A DNA stretch of 64,000 bases from Zygnema cylindricum (taxonomy: Eukaryota > Streptophyta > Zygnematophyceae > Zygnematales > Zygnemataceae). This document shows positions 42,930 to 53,711 of this stretch, in pieces (position 1 is the stretch's first letter; each line of letters starts with the position of its first letter). Under the pieces are notes generated by a model. That model saw only the letters and a program-made list of their open reading frames with translations, was not told where the DNA came from and made no database searches. The position numbers and the translations under genes are program-made. Location: positions 60,495 through 124,494 of the forward strand of contig JBBHKE010000236.1 in the NCBI GenBank assembly GCA_037447655.1, in the 5' to 3' direction.

Positions 42930-43896
42930 CTACATGAACTTCTGTTCTTCAGGACTTAATTCCTCGTCTAAGACTATGACCCCTTCTTCCTCACTCTTCT
43001 CACTTCCCTTCTTTAACTCCATTGGAGTTGTACAACTATTAGCTTTATCCATCAGAAATTTTTCCAGCATGTTCCCTATTGCTTCCTTTTGAGTCAATCT
43101 TATAATCTTTCTTTCTCGGTCTCTTTCTACTTGAATTCCCAATATATATTTTGCTTCCCCCATATCCTTCATTTCAAATCTCGTTTTAAGATCAGTTTTC
43201 AGTTTATTAATATTTTTTCATTGATTTACTTAAAACAAGCAAATCATCAACATAAATTGCAATGAATATAACACTTTCCTCATCTTCAAAATCATAGATT
43301 GAGTGATTTGAGCTAATCCAAATATATCCCAGACCGGTAAGAAACTCATCAAGTTTTGTATTTCAATGTCGAGGCGCCTGTTTCAAACCGTAGAGAGATT
43401 TAATCAGCCGGCATACCTTACTCTCCTCTCCTTCCTCCACAAATCCTTCAGGTTATCGCTTGAAAATATCCTCTTCCAATTCTCCACGTAAAAAGGCTGT
43501 CTTGATGTCCATCTAGTGCACCTCCATGTCTTCCGCTGCTGGTAGACTGAGAAGTATGCGGACGGAGGGAAATTTAACGACCGGGGCAAAGGTTTCCTCG
43601 TAGTCGATTCTTTCTTTCTGTGTAAATCCTTTTGCCACTAATCGGGCTTTGTAACGCTCAATGGTGTTATCCGGGTTCAGTTTTAATTTGAAAACCCACT
43701 TACAACCGATTGGTTTTCGGTTAGGTGGACAGTCCACCAGCTCCCAAGTATCGGCTGCCATAATTGAGGCCATCTCCTCATTGATGGCTGTCTTCCACCG
43801 GTTCCTTTCTGGACAAGTCATCGCCTCTCCATAAGTTTGAGGTTCATCTTGATGAGATAGTTTTGTTACCTTCTTATTTACCTGTTTTTCTTGCAA
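42930..43896 (-). pseudogene. pol: Reverse transcriptase of copia F
   Basis: 43513-43896: WELVDCPPNRKPIGCKWVFK, YEETFAPVVKFPSVR. The middle part is frameshifted (MDIK region near 43500, PRQW region near 43370). 42930-43172: KDMGEAKYILGIQVERDRER onward. Confidence 0.85.
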
Positions 43897-43962
43897 TCTT
43901 TTGCTACTTCTCCTGTCCCTCTCAATATCTGTGGCCGGAATAGATGGTTCTCGTGGGTTCTT

Positions 43963-44711
43963 TCAAACAATCTCGGCTTCTCCCCTATCCTTTGATGCCG
44001 AATCAATTTCCACCACGTCTTTCGCTTCGGGTAGAGTTGTCACTGGAGTTTCCGCAGCCGAGTCCTTTTCGGTCTGATTTGTACCTGTAAGAATGTCATC
44101 TTCTCTAAAACCTGGATAGTTAGGAAGCTCAAAGTCATCGGAATTTTCTAACTCAAATCTGATTTTTACTGACTTTGTATACTTGAAGGGATCCACAGAC
44201 TTTCCTTCATCCATTACTACTAGATGCTTTACTAATATTATATCTTCCCTTTTTAGATCATAAACTCTATATCCTTTAACATCCTCATCATATCCTAATA
44301 AGTATCCCGGTTTTCCTTTACGATCTAGCTTCGAATTAGATTGATCTGTATCTAGATTGATTACTTGACTGCCGAAAACCTTTAAGTGAGATATGTTTGG
44401 TTTTCGGCCGGTCCATCTCTCATAAGGTGTTTGATCTTTTATAGCTGAGGTAAGAACTCTATTTTGAGGTAATTAGCTCAGTTCATTGCTTCTGCCCAAA
44501 AACGTTTTCCTATCTTCTTATCTGACAACATACTTCTAGCACTATCACTTAGTGTTTTATTGAACCTTTCAGCTACCCCATTCTGTTCCAAGTTTTCTGG
44601 CACTGTCTTTTGGTGTTGGACCCCATCTTCCCTCAGAAAATCCTCAAACTGGTTAGAGGTATACTCTCCACCATTGTCACTCCTTACTCTCTTGATTGGA
44701 GTTTCATGCAA
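43963..44711 (-). pseudogene. pol: Integrase core and C-terminus of copia F
   Basis: MHETPIKRVRSDNGGEYTSN, NGVAERFNKTLSDSARSML, then after a break near 44475 the GYLLGYDEDVKGYRVYDLK and KSVDPFKYTKSVKIRFELEN regions. Confidence 0.85.
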
Positions 44712-44729
44712 ATTTTCGCTCCATGCTTT

Positions 44730-45689
44730 TTATTGTCTAAAACAATCCTGAGCTTCTGACTTGTTTTTCAAAAAATACACCCTGAAATACCGAGACAAAT
44801 CATTAGTGATAGTCATCATAAATCTCTTCCCCCCCGATGAGAGCACTTTCGCCAGTCCCCAAATATCTGTGTGTACTATATCTAGAATTTTTTCTCCCCT
44901 ATAGGTGGTTGTTTTGGGAAAGGGCAATCTGTGTGCTTTACCTTGAGCACATCCACTACAATCACTTAGTTTCTCACTCTCACTAAACTGAATTCCTTCC
45001 ACCACTCCCATCTTTTTCATCTCTCTTAGCTTATCTAGAGTCACATGCCCAAGCCTCTTATGCCACATCATTATATCATGAACACCAACTTAATAAAGTT
45101 TCTTCTTTTCATTACTTAAAATGAGCCTAAACATCCCTTGGCTACCTTTTTTAGCAGTGAAATAAACTTCCTCCTCAAAACTAGCAGTAAAGACTCTTTC
45201 CCTAGTTCTACTAAAAAAACCATTATCATCTAATACAGATGTAGAGATGAGGTTTTTGTTCAGCTCCAGAATAAACAATACATCGAAAAATGTTACTATG
45301 GATGTCTTTCCTTCTACTAACACTTTCAGATCTACCGATCCTACGAGAGTAGTACTGGCTATCCTCCCATCCGCGTACTCTATCTCTACGGTGGGAATCT
45401 TTCTTATCTTAGTTAACAGGTGTTTATCTTTACACATGTGCATTGAGGCACCTGAATCTATAATCCAACCTGCTTCACCTTTCAATCCACCGTAAGCACA
45501 TTTCTGCCTTCGTGGAATTCTGACCTCGTTTTTCGCCTCCAACTCCTCATCCAATAGAAGTTCATCGTTCTCGTCTTCGGATTCCACCTCATGTACCTGT
45601 GTCACAAGTGCCTTTTTCTTTCCTCTCAGGGTTCCACTGGTCTGCCCCTCCTTTAACCGAAGCTCGGTTAGCTTTGTGCACTCTGCCAT
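44730..45689 (-). pseudogene. pol: Protease and integrase N-terminus of copia F
   Basis: Protease WIIDSGASMHMCKDKHLLTK intact (about 45470-45420), then MMWHKRLGHVTLDKLREMKK, CSGCAQGKAHRLPFPKTTTY, VHTDIWGLAKV. A single TAA near 45090 divides the two ORFs. The zinc knuckle (CHFCKKPGHYMAEC) lies just upstream near 45725-45685. Confidence 0.88.
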
Positions 45690-45814
45690 ATAGTGCCCCG
45701 GTTTCTTACAAAAATGACATAAACCTTTAGGAGCCTTTGGTCAGAACTCGTTGGTCTGATTTTTCTGCTCCCTCCCCCCATAGATTCCGACCGGTTTTCG
45801 AGAATCCTTGTTCT

Positions 45815-46590
45815 TCAATCGGTCCTAGTTGCCAAGGCTTGCCCACTCTTTCTTCCCCTTCGGATCTCAATCGTTTTCTCCCGAACGAGAATCATCCCTA
45901 CCACTGAGTTCCATATCCACCTTGAGTCCGGCAAGTCCTGCACATGGTTGACTATGTTTTCGAACTCATCGGGTAACTTCATCAGTAAACAATTAACCTT
46001 TTCTTTTTCACAAAAATCTTTTCCCGCACTCTCTAGCTCCATGAAAAGTGTAGCAAGCTCATTGCAAAAATCTAGCATCTTCCCCCCTTTGTATAAATAC
46101 TCCTTAACTTTCAGATCAGCCAATTGTTGTTGCTGAATCGTACCATTTCGGTACACCTCTATGAGAGCCATCAAAGATCGGATGCATTTTCTACCTGCAA
46201 ATGAGAACATGCAAGTCCTTGAGTAAGATGGCTGAGGATGAAGTGCTTTGTCGCCATATTGTTGAAGTCCCTGGTATCACTATGATTCTCCTCGTTCCTC
46301 TGAAAAGGTGACATGAATGCCGAACCAGTTGCTATTGGTGTGGTCGTCTCCTTCTCATTTCCTTTGTCCACCATCTCTCCTTCCTCTGTCTCCTCTGTTG
46401 AAGATGGATCTGCATCTCTAGTGAATCTGCCTCTTGTAAACCTTGGAGGTATCCCAAGACTGGATGGACGCCTCACCTGTCCACTCACTATTCCACAAAA
46501 CCGTTTCTCACATAGAGCTCTTGTCATCATACTTTCCTAGTATATGAAGCCAGCTCCATTGAATATGGGCACCCTAGATGGTGGGCCCAT
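45815..46590 (-). pseudogene. gag: Gag of copia F
   Basis: Primer-site ATG at 46590, then MMTRALCEKRFCGIVSGQVR, NNMATKHFILSHLTQGLACS, and after a frame change near 46190 YLYKGGKMLDFCNELATLFM and LLMKLPDEFENIVNHVQDLP. Confidence 0.85.
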
Positions 46591-46594
46591 AACC
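46580..46594 (-). other. Primer-binding site of copia F
   Basis: The complement GGTTATGGGCCCACC is the exact anticodon-arm match, adjacent to the LTR. Family 2 uses the same primer type as family 1. Confidence 0.85.
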
Positions 46595-47660
46595 TGCAAC
46601 TCTGAGACCTCCATAAGACCTCAAAGTAAGCAGCTCACACGAAGCCTCTAGGATAACCCTGACCCCTTTGTCTTTCAGCACGAATAACTATCACCCTGGC
46701 AAACAAACACTTTGACCACCTTATTCCATGTGAAGGGAAGACTCCTCTGAGTTGATAACAAGAAGAATCTATGTATTTGCTCCCCTGAGCAGTAAGTTAT
46801 GGAGGGTCAAAGTTGACCTTTTATACAGAAGCTCTCTGGGAGAGAGGGTCCTATCTACCAAATTTTTCTAAGTCGTATCTCTCTCTAAAACTATATCTAC
46901 TGGTGTACAGCACCAATCATATTACACTGCCGTACATAAAAGTACAGCTGCCGGTGTACTTTATGTACGGATATTGTACGATATGGCCTAAATTTTGACA
47001 CATGTCATATCTGGATTCGGTCCCGTAATCCTGGGAGATGCCGCGATCCAACGTAATCGTGCCACGTGTCATCCGATGTGGCAATGACCACAAACCGCCG
47101 AGAATCTCTTCCACGATCTCGACTTTCTTTTAGGCCGTCCGATTGATTGCAGATTTCAATCGTAGCCGTCATAAATGCTTGTACGGTATTTGTTTTGTAA
47201 AGGAAACAAAATGTGCGGTACTCGTTTCTTATCCATATTGAAATCCGTACTTTTACATAACTGGATCTATGTATTTGTAAACATCCAGCGTTAAATGAAT
47301 TTTCCTATGTGGCATTATTTAAATAAATATCAAACCCTCTAGTGTGTATCTTAATGTCTAGACGTAACGGATAAGTATACCAGCTACCGGCATTCTAACG
47401 GTCGGCAGGTACCAGGATCAAATCCTTGTTTCGACATACTCCTTTTAGCAAATAAACCTACCTATCCGTATATCAACTAATCTATTTCCTGTAAACGTGT
47501 GGATAGCCTAGGTAGCCATGGCTCAAGCGTCCTCTCCAACTTCTCAGTGACTACAACAAGTGTGGGAGTTGGAGAGAGAAGTTAGAGGCAGACTGCCTCG
47601 GCTTCTTTCTGTATTCCAATTTAGATCTAGAAAATAATAAAAGAACCATCGATTTCTACA
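46595..47660 (-). repeat. 5' LTR of copia F
   Basis: Pairs with 41182-42246. The cleanest hairpin in the window is at 46930-46970 (CCGTACATAAAAGTAC / GTACTTTATGTACGG). Confidence 0.93.
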
Positions 47661-47665
47661 CGGAA

Positions 47666-48400
47666 CACATCAATTAGTTGCAAAACACTCACTTGGACGC
47701 CATGGTAGCACAATTGGTAGCTCTTCGCTTAGGATCGAATGCCCGCACGCCTCTCATGCCTGCTCGGAAAATGCAGAGACTGTAACAAGAACTGCTACGA
47801 AAGCTAGTGGAGCTGGAACAGCAGATCATGTTGGGTGGAGACGATGATGACCTCATGGGTTGGGATATGGAGCCTCTAAAAGCTCATCCTGCTCGGACAT
47901 TTCTGTCTGGAGCCTAGAAGGTCAGAATAGGGGACAAACGTAGGCAACTCTACTCCACCACGTCTTCACAAAGAAAGGACAAACAGCCGATGGAACCAAA
48001 GGACCACAACCGCCAGGCCAACGACCCTTTATCCTTCACACCGCGAGGTGTCATACTCAATAGTTACATTGGGCTAGGCCTAAAACCGACTCATCCGCCT
48101 CATCTGGCTCCAAAGGGAATTCCTCTTGGTTTCGAGGATTACAAGAATTTATATCCAAAATAGGATGCTTTAACCACTCAGACAGATCAAGAATGGTTCG
48201 ACCGATACTTGGCTCAAAGACCAACAACAGATCTGCCAATTATACCTCCAACAGTGAATTTTGACGCAGAGGATGAGAAAGCAGGGGGGGTGAACACGAG
48301 AAATCGGAAGACGAGAACACCAAGAGGGAAGGGGTCATGTTGGCAAAACCACCCAAGATAGTCTTCATGTCGGCAGAACCAAAAACTACTATGGCGAATA
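47666..48400 (+). pseudogene. T0 gag-like region upstream of protease
   Basis: Decayed open segments: MVAQLVALRLGSNARTPLMP, acidic GGDDDDLMGWDMEPLKAHPA, GVILNSYIGLGLKPTHPPHL and RYLAQRPTTDLPIIPPTV, separated by stops. No domain recognised. It links the zinc knuckle region to protease. Confidence 0.5.
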
Positions 48401-48954
48401 GAGATTATAAGGCCCTATCGGTGGCTGTTATTCTTAACACGACAAGTAATTTTAAACTTAATAGATACTGCGAGTATCTAGATGCAGTGGTGGATACCTA
48501 AGCCCTCCCTAACCTCATAATAACCTCATCATTACAGAAAATGATCGAGGAAATCAGGCCAAAAATAAGTCCAAATGAAATATGCCTGAATATAGTCAGC
48601 AGTGGGAGCCAACCAATTTATGGCATCATTAAAGCAATTGAAATCGAATTTGTGGATGACGCAGGCCAACACGTACAAATTCAGCTCCCCTTCTTCATGG
48701 TGGAAGGTAAGCAATTTGAAATTCTTCTGGGTATGGCTATGTGGACAAGGTTGAACATGGGGTTGAGCATATTGAACGAACAAGTTACTGTTTCAGACCC
48801 GAAAGATCCCGAGGGCACCAAAGTGGTGGTCCCCTTAGATATATGGAACCGAGGGAAAACAACTGTCCTACTGTCTGGATGCTATCCCATGTACGGTGCT
48901 TCAACCCGTTTGGAGCTTTTTGAAGACTCCACCGATATTGCTGATTCCATCTAG
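48400..48954 (+). pseudogene. T0 aspartic protease region
   Basis: The catalytic loop reads AVVDT then TAA (48499-48501) then ALPNLI, where DTGA or DSGA is expected. The flap/C-terminal half, FFMVEGKQFEILLGMAMWTR (about 48690-48750), matches the ILGMDWL region of gypsy proteases. Followed in frame by a linker to the methyltransferase. Confidence 0.65.
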
Positions 48955-49149
48955 CAATTCCATATTTCCAATCGGTGAGAAAGGGAGTATCATAACACAT
49001 TGGTACAGATGGCCACACTTTGGCGGGGAGTGGACAAGAGTTTTACAGCCATATCACGCGGGACAGCAAATTTCATCGGGTCAGAACTTCCAACGGTTCC
49101 TAACAAAGGGAAGGAATTCAACCGACAAGTGGTGTAGTTGGAGATCCCA

Positions 49150-50135
49150 CCCTCAGGAGGATCGAGATTCTATCGCTATTCACCGGCATTAGTTCGGACC
49201 TGGAAGCCGTCCTGATAACCTGGATTCCAAGTTGAAAAGTACTAGATAGTCGAGATTGACCCAGACGCCCGTGCAGTCAGTGAGTATCGACAGCAAGAGC
49301 TGCACCAACTTTACCCACAGCAACTCCCGGTGTCTGCCATGTCTAACTCTCACCGTACGCTTCCCTAGAATGTGGATAACATCATGGATTCACATTTGGA
49401 AAAGCTTGGAACGGTAGATCTGGTGGTCGCTACACGGCCTTTCTAGGGGAATGTTTTAGCAGGACATGGTAGGGGACACCAGGATGTCCTTAGCAAAAAA
49501 TTCTTTCAGATGACTCAAGTGATAACAAGGTTAAAAGAACGCAAGGACACACCAGTGGGGTACGTCTTGGAAAATGTTCACCTCACAGATGATAAAAAGA
49601 AACATGTGATCAACAGTTTGAACCAAGTGACCATGGTTCTGGGGACTCCCATAGTGTTTGATGCAGCTCAGATCGGATCAAGAGCCTAGAGAGTTCGGGC
49701 TTATTGGACCAACTTGGTTCCTCTTCCCTTCTCCAACAATTGTTGAATACACAAGTTCCGGATCCCAACATCACAGTTTCAACAGATTCTCGGACCAAGA
49801 CGATTGGCCACCCCTGTGACCATATCCGACTGAGCACCCTTCTTCTGTTGCAATAAACCCGGAAATCCACGGAGGGCCCTACCGACCCTGGTATCTTTCC
49901 CTAACAGCCATGCTAACCGGAAAGGCGCACCAGGGATGATCTTTCATAGTACGGCCGCTAAGAGGACAACACCAAGTATTGAGGAACGGGAACGAGCAAT
50001 GGGATTTCGACTGGCAACCACAGCAGCACCAGGGGTCTCAGCCTAAAAAAGGTGCAGTTTAATCGGGTAAAGTATGGATTTGAATGCAATTTCATGGAAG
50101 GTGCAACATTCTGTGGCATTCTCTAGCCTCTAGTC
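49150..50135 (+). pseudogene. C5 DNA methyltransferase domain within T0 (decayed)
   Basis: Motifs in canonical order: I, ILSLFTGIS (49167-49193; one frame off); II, VEIDPDARAVSEYR (from 49249); IV region, LVVATRPF-stop-GNVLAGHGRG (about 49423-49476), where the catalytic Pro-Cys pair is Pro-Phe (49438-49443); VI, ENV (49570-49578); VIII region, VFDAAQIGSRA-stop-RVRAYW (about 49657-49707); IX, EERERAMGF (49981-50007); X, RCSLIG-stop-SMDLNA (50050-50085). The DA-x-x-RARxYW-type block resembles the DNMT3/DRM group more than DNMT1 or CMT. Stops in frame at 49366, 49444, 49687, 49744, 49831, 50044, 50068 and 50131. Motif II to X, the protease and the RT start share one frame, so this was an in-frame part of the polyprotein. 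Inactive here. Confidence 0.85.
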
Positions 50136-50439
50136 TCCAAAGTCACGGACAACGTACCTTCAAGCTCCACAATTGTTGGCCATGCAAGCTACTCTACAAC
50201 TTGAGGGGGGGGGAGAGGGAAGAAGGGACAAATACCAAAAATTACATTCAAAAAGCACACTGAACTAGAAAGTTTCCTCATTGGGGTGGAACGGAGGCTC
50301 GGAACAGGGCAGCTTATGGGAAGTTGTCAGCAGAGGCGTTTTAGAAGCCAAGCAAAGGACAGATCCACAGGTAGAACTGGAATTCGACATCTCTCTTTGG
50401 GGTCTGCCAGGGGAAGCATTGGCGACAGTGGATTTAGGG

Positions 50440-51350
50440 AAGATGAATTGAACTTTAGGGGAACAGCTAGACCCACGGCTGAATGCCCAACTCTCCAATC
50501 TGTTAGAGGAGAACGAGCAGGTGTTTTTTTGGTCTGACATAGAGGTAGGGAACTATAAGGGGACCCCTTTTCGCATTGACTTGACCAATGAGACGGCAAT
50601 TATGATGCACAATCAATACCCTTTCACCTTCAAGGTGAAAGAGTTCATCACCACAAAGGTGCAGACTTTGGTGGACGCGGGGCTGGTGCACGAAAGTACA
50701 AGGCTAAATGGGTTTGCCTCTCCAACCGTGCTCCCGCCAAAGAAAGACTCATCTGGGAAAACTGTAGATTTCCAGATGTGTGGGGACTATTAGATTCTCA
50801 ACGCGGCAACTGTCTCAGATTTTTATGTAATGCCAACCTTAGAATTTTGACTCTCTTTCTAAGGCTAACATTTACTCTACGTTGGATAAGAAGAATGGAT
50901 TCCACTAGATTGCAATGGAGCTAAAGCACCAAGAGAGGACTAGTTTTTGGGTTGGATCCAGGTTGTATGAATGGCTCTACATGCCATTTGGCCTCAAAAA
51001 TGCAACCGCCAAATTTCAACGGGCCATGGACGAGGCCCTCCGGGGGATCAAAAGCACATTGTTTCATTGAAGATGTGATCATTTTCTCCAAGACATTTGA
51101 GCAACACCTAGAGCATATACAGATTGTTCTCCGGGCTTTCCAAGCAGCGGGCTTGAAGTGTCACCTGGGGAAGGACATTTTTGGGGTTCAAAAAATCATT
51201 TATTTCGGTCATGAGGTGACTCGTGGGACAGTGGGTCCCCATATGGTTAAGTTGGCAGCCCTAGACGCTCTTCCACCTTCAGGACATTACTGCTCTTCGC
51301 GCTTTTCTAAGATTGGCCAACTATTGCCAGAGGTTTATTCTCGAATTTAG
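50440..51350 (+). pseudogene. T0 reverse transcriptase
   Basis: LLEENEQVFFWSDIEVGNYK, FITTKVQTLVDAGLVHESTR, PTVLPPKKDSSGKTVDFQMC then a stop at GDY-stop-ILN; after a frame change LDKKNGFH, YMPFGLKNATAKFQRAMDEA, and DVIIFSKTFEQHLEHIQIVL. Typical Ty3/gypsy RT. The region holding the FxDD active site is disrupted around 51060-51080. Confidence 0.85.
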
Positions 51351-51900
51351 TAGCCATGCCCAGCCATTGAATCAATTATTGCGAAAGGACCACGAGTGGT
51401 AGTGGGCGGAAGAACAGCAAAATGCTTTTCAATTCCTGAAAGATTCCCTCAAGCAGCATCTTGTGCTCCGGATGCCTAAGCACCAACGACCTTTCCTCCT
51501 TTATATTGATTAGAGCAGGTTCGGATTGGGAACAGTTTTGGCTCAATTGGACGATGCACGGGCTAAGTACGTAGTGGCCTTCGCAAGCCAGAGTAATAAC
51601 AGAGCCGAGGGGAATTACAAAAGTTACCATTGGGAAATACTCGCTGCGGTGTGGGCCATCCAGCATTTTAGGCCTTAGCTCGATGTAGTATATTTCACTC
51701 TTATTACGGATCACTATCCCCTCAAATGGATAATGGAGAATAGTAAGTTGACTAGCAAGATGACCACATGGGTTCTCATCTTGCAGGAATACGACTTTAA
51801 CATTATCCATTGAGCCGGGGAGATCCATGGGAATGTAGACGGACTCAGCAAAAATCCAGACCTTTCGACCAAAGACTTTATTGAGGCGCAGCATGATGAA
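51350..51900 (+). pseudogene. T0 RNase H
   Basis: QNAFQFLKDSLKQHLVLRMP, FLLYID-stop-SRFGLGTVLA, HWEILAAVWAIQHFRP, LITDHYPLKWIMENSKLTSK, NVDGLSKNPD. Gypsy-type RNase H tail with in-frame stops. Confidence 0.8.
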
Positions 51901-52049
51901 GATCCCGAGCTCAGCCTAGGACTTATCCGCGCTTCCTCTGCCTTTTTTGCCTGCCTCGGGCCAAACGGGAACAGTCCACTTTTGCTGCAGACGTGGAGGG
52001 ACAAGCTCCCATTGGAGCTGGCCGGAAGGATATTTGGAATGACCCCGAT

Positions 52050-52800
52050 TCCCTTTAGTCCATCCTGAAAGGTTCCCCTCTTCCCCACCTTGCCGGAATT
52101 CACTTGTCTGTTGTTCATACCCGGATGGCTGCGTATGAATGGGACCGAGTCATTCTTCTCAGAAAACGGGCCGATGGGACCAGGAAAGTAGTTCCTTCTC
52201 CGGCAGATCGTGAAACCCTCATTGTTTATCTTCACTGGCAATGCGGGCACTTCGGACAGAAACGGACCACCTCACTGCTCAAAGGATCCTATTGGTGGCA
52301 TGGGTTGCGGGCCCAAGTCAATCGTGTGGTGCAAACGTGCCCAATTTGTAATCGGGTGAAAGTTCCTTTTGACAAAAATGGTGGAACAGAACTTCATTCC
52401 CTCCATTCTGGGGGATGTTCAACAGATGGTCATTGGATCTGCTAAGACCACTTCCAACCAGCCGGAGGGGAAACCGTTTTGTCTTGGTAATGATTGAACA
52501 CTTCTCCAAATGGATCAAACCGGTGGTTCTACCTCGAAAGGAGTCTAAAGCAATCGTGGACGCATTCTTCCAGAGATTGTTGTTCCAAAATAGAGCACCG
52601 GCCAAAGTTTTAGCTGATCAGAGGTCTCAGTTTATCGGAGAATTTTCTAACCTTTTGGAGAAGTGCCTCATTAACCACCACTTGACAAGCGGAGACCATC
52701 GCTAAGCTGACGGTTTGGCCGAAAGGTGCGTATAGATAGTGAAGCGGTCACTACGAAAATATGTATTAGAAGAGGATTTGGGGGAATGGGACAAATGGGT
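52050..52800 (+). pseudogene. T0 integrase, zinc-binding and core
   Basis: HHCC region LHWQCGHFGQKRTTSLLKGS with VVQTCPICNRVK (52200-52370), then core FVLVMIEHFSKWIKPVVLPR and KVLADQRSQFIGEFSNLLEK. The D of the second block is kept. Frame changes near 52400 and stops near 52705. Confidence 0.82.
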
Positions 52801-53300
52801 GCCTTAGATTGCCATGGGATACAGATTCAGTAGGCAGGCCTCCCTTCATTCCAATAGCCCTTACCTCATTCTCTTTGGCCGACATCCCATCCTTCGTGGA
52901 GCTGCATCAGCTCAATCGGTTGTACTTTGCGAAAATGGACAACCCGGGGACTATAGAAAAGTTGATTGCCGACAGGGCCAAGGTATTTCATCGGGAAATG
53001 CCTTTGGTTATGGGCAATTTACAAGCTGCTCAGCAGAGGGATCTGCTTTGGTATTCCCAACGCAGGAGCGGCAATTATGTGCCTCGGCAACGGTGATTCA
53101 TGCCTGGGGATTTTGTGTATCGCATGCAACAAAAGAAGGACACTTTGGAAATTTCGGCCGGATGGGTGATTCTAAAGGTAGTGGAGGTCTTTAACAAAGG
53201 GGTTTTGACCTTGGAAGGGAAGGATGGCCGCAAAATTATGGAGAATCAAAACAATGTGGCTCCTTGCCATCTACGAGGGCTAGAGGACACACCCACTTTC
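52800..53300 (+). pseudogene. T0 integrase C-terminal region
   Basis: GDFVYRMQQKKDTLEISAGW then VILKVVEVFNKGVLTLEGKD and NNVAPCHL, the GPY/F-like barrel of gypsy integrases. No chromodomain follows. Confidence 0.65.
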
Positions 53301-53496
53301 CACCTCACTTACTTTGTAATCCACCCTCGTGTTCCTCTGCCTGCAATGTGTCTTCCTTGCTCAACTTCCTGTTGGTGTGTGAGCTGTCATCAAGGGTAGC
53401 ATGAATTTTGCCTAGCGGCGACTTCGGAGCCTCGCTCTCAAACCGCAAATCCGTGGTTCTGTAGAGACTGCAAATTCGGCGGCTAATTTGTCTTAT

Positions 53497-53522
53497 CCTC
53501 TTAGTCACGTGAGACTAAGAGG
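53497..53522 (+). other. 10-bp hairpin before the T0 polypurine tract
   Basis: CCTCTTAGTC, loop ACGTGA, GACTAAGAGG: a perfect stem overlapping the start of the purine-rich tract. Confidence 0.6.
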
Positions 53523-53711
53523 GCAAGGGAATGTGGGGATATACGGGGTATTTTTTCCTTTTTTTTCACTTGCTCCCTCATTATTACCTATGCATATCCC
53601 CATGAAGAAAGAGACAGAGAAAAACTTGATTTCGCAACAGGAACCCTATCAGCATTTGGGGTGGATAACAGGTCTATTATGAACACCTCCTCGGACATCA
53701 CACCTAAACCT
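53514..53711 (+). repeat. T0 polypurine tract and start of its 3' LTR
   Basis: The purine-rich ACTAAGAGGGCAAGGGAA is followed by TGTGGGGATATACGGGG from 53532. Position after integrase and a TG start suggest the 3' LTR, cut at 53711 by copia H. The partner LTR is not in the window. Confidence 0.45.

Larger units (their letters stand above)
41182..47660 (-). mobile_element. Copia F, complete family 2 element inserted in T0
   Basis: 6,479 bases, LTRs 41182-42246 and 46595-47660, exact duplications CGGAA (41177-41181, 47661-47665). Same gene order as A and D, with diverged protein sequence and LTRs that define family 2. Confidence 0.95.
34203..53711 (+). mobile_element. T0: old Ty3-type retrotransposon carrying a DNA methyltransferase domain (split by D and F)
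   Basis: Retained pieces 34203-34562, 40991-41181 and 47666-53711 (about 6.6 kb) rejoin exactly when D and F plus one copy of each target duplication are removed. Order: CCHC gag, further gag-like region, aspartic protease, C5 DNA methyltransferase, RT, RNase H, integrase, 3' LTR start. RT-before-integrase order and RT motifs place it in Ty3/gypsy. The 5' end is lost at copia C; the 3' LTR is cut by copia H. Heavily decayed. Confidence 0.85.

Noticed and set aside
47720-53300. T0 as a copia element or a host methyltransferase gene
   Set aside because: RT precedes integrase and RT motifs are gypsy-type; the methyltransferase shares the Pol frame and is flanked by protease and RT.
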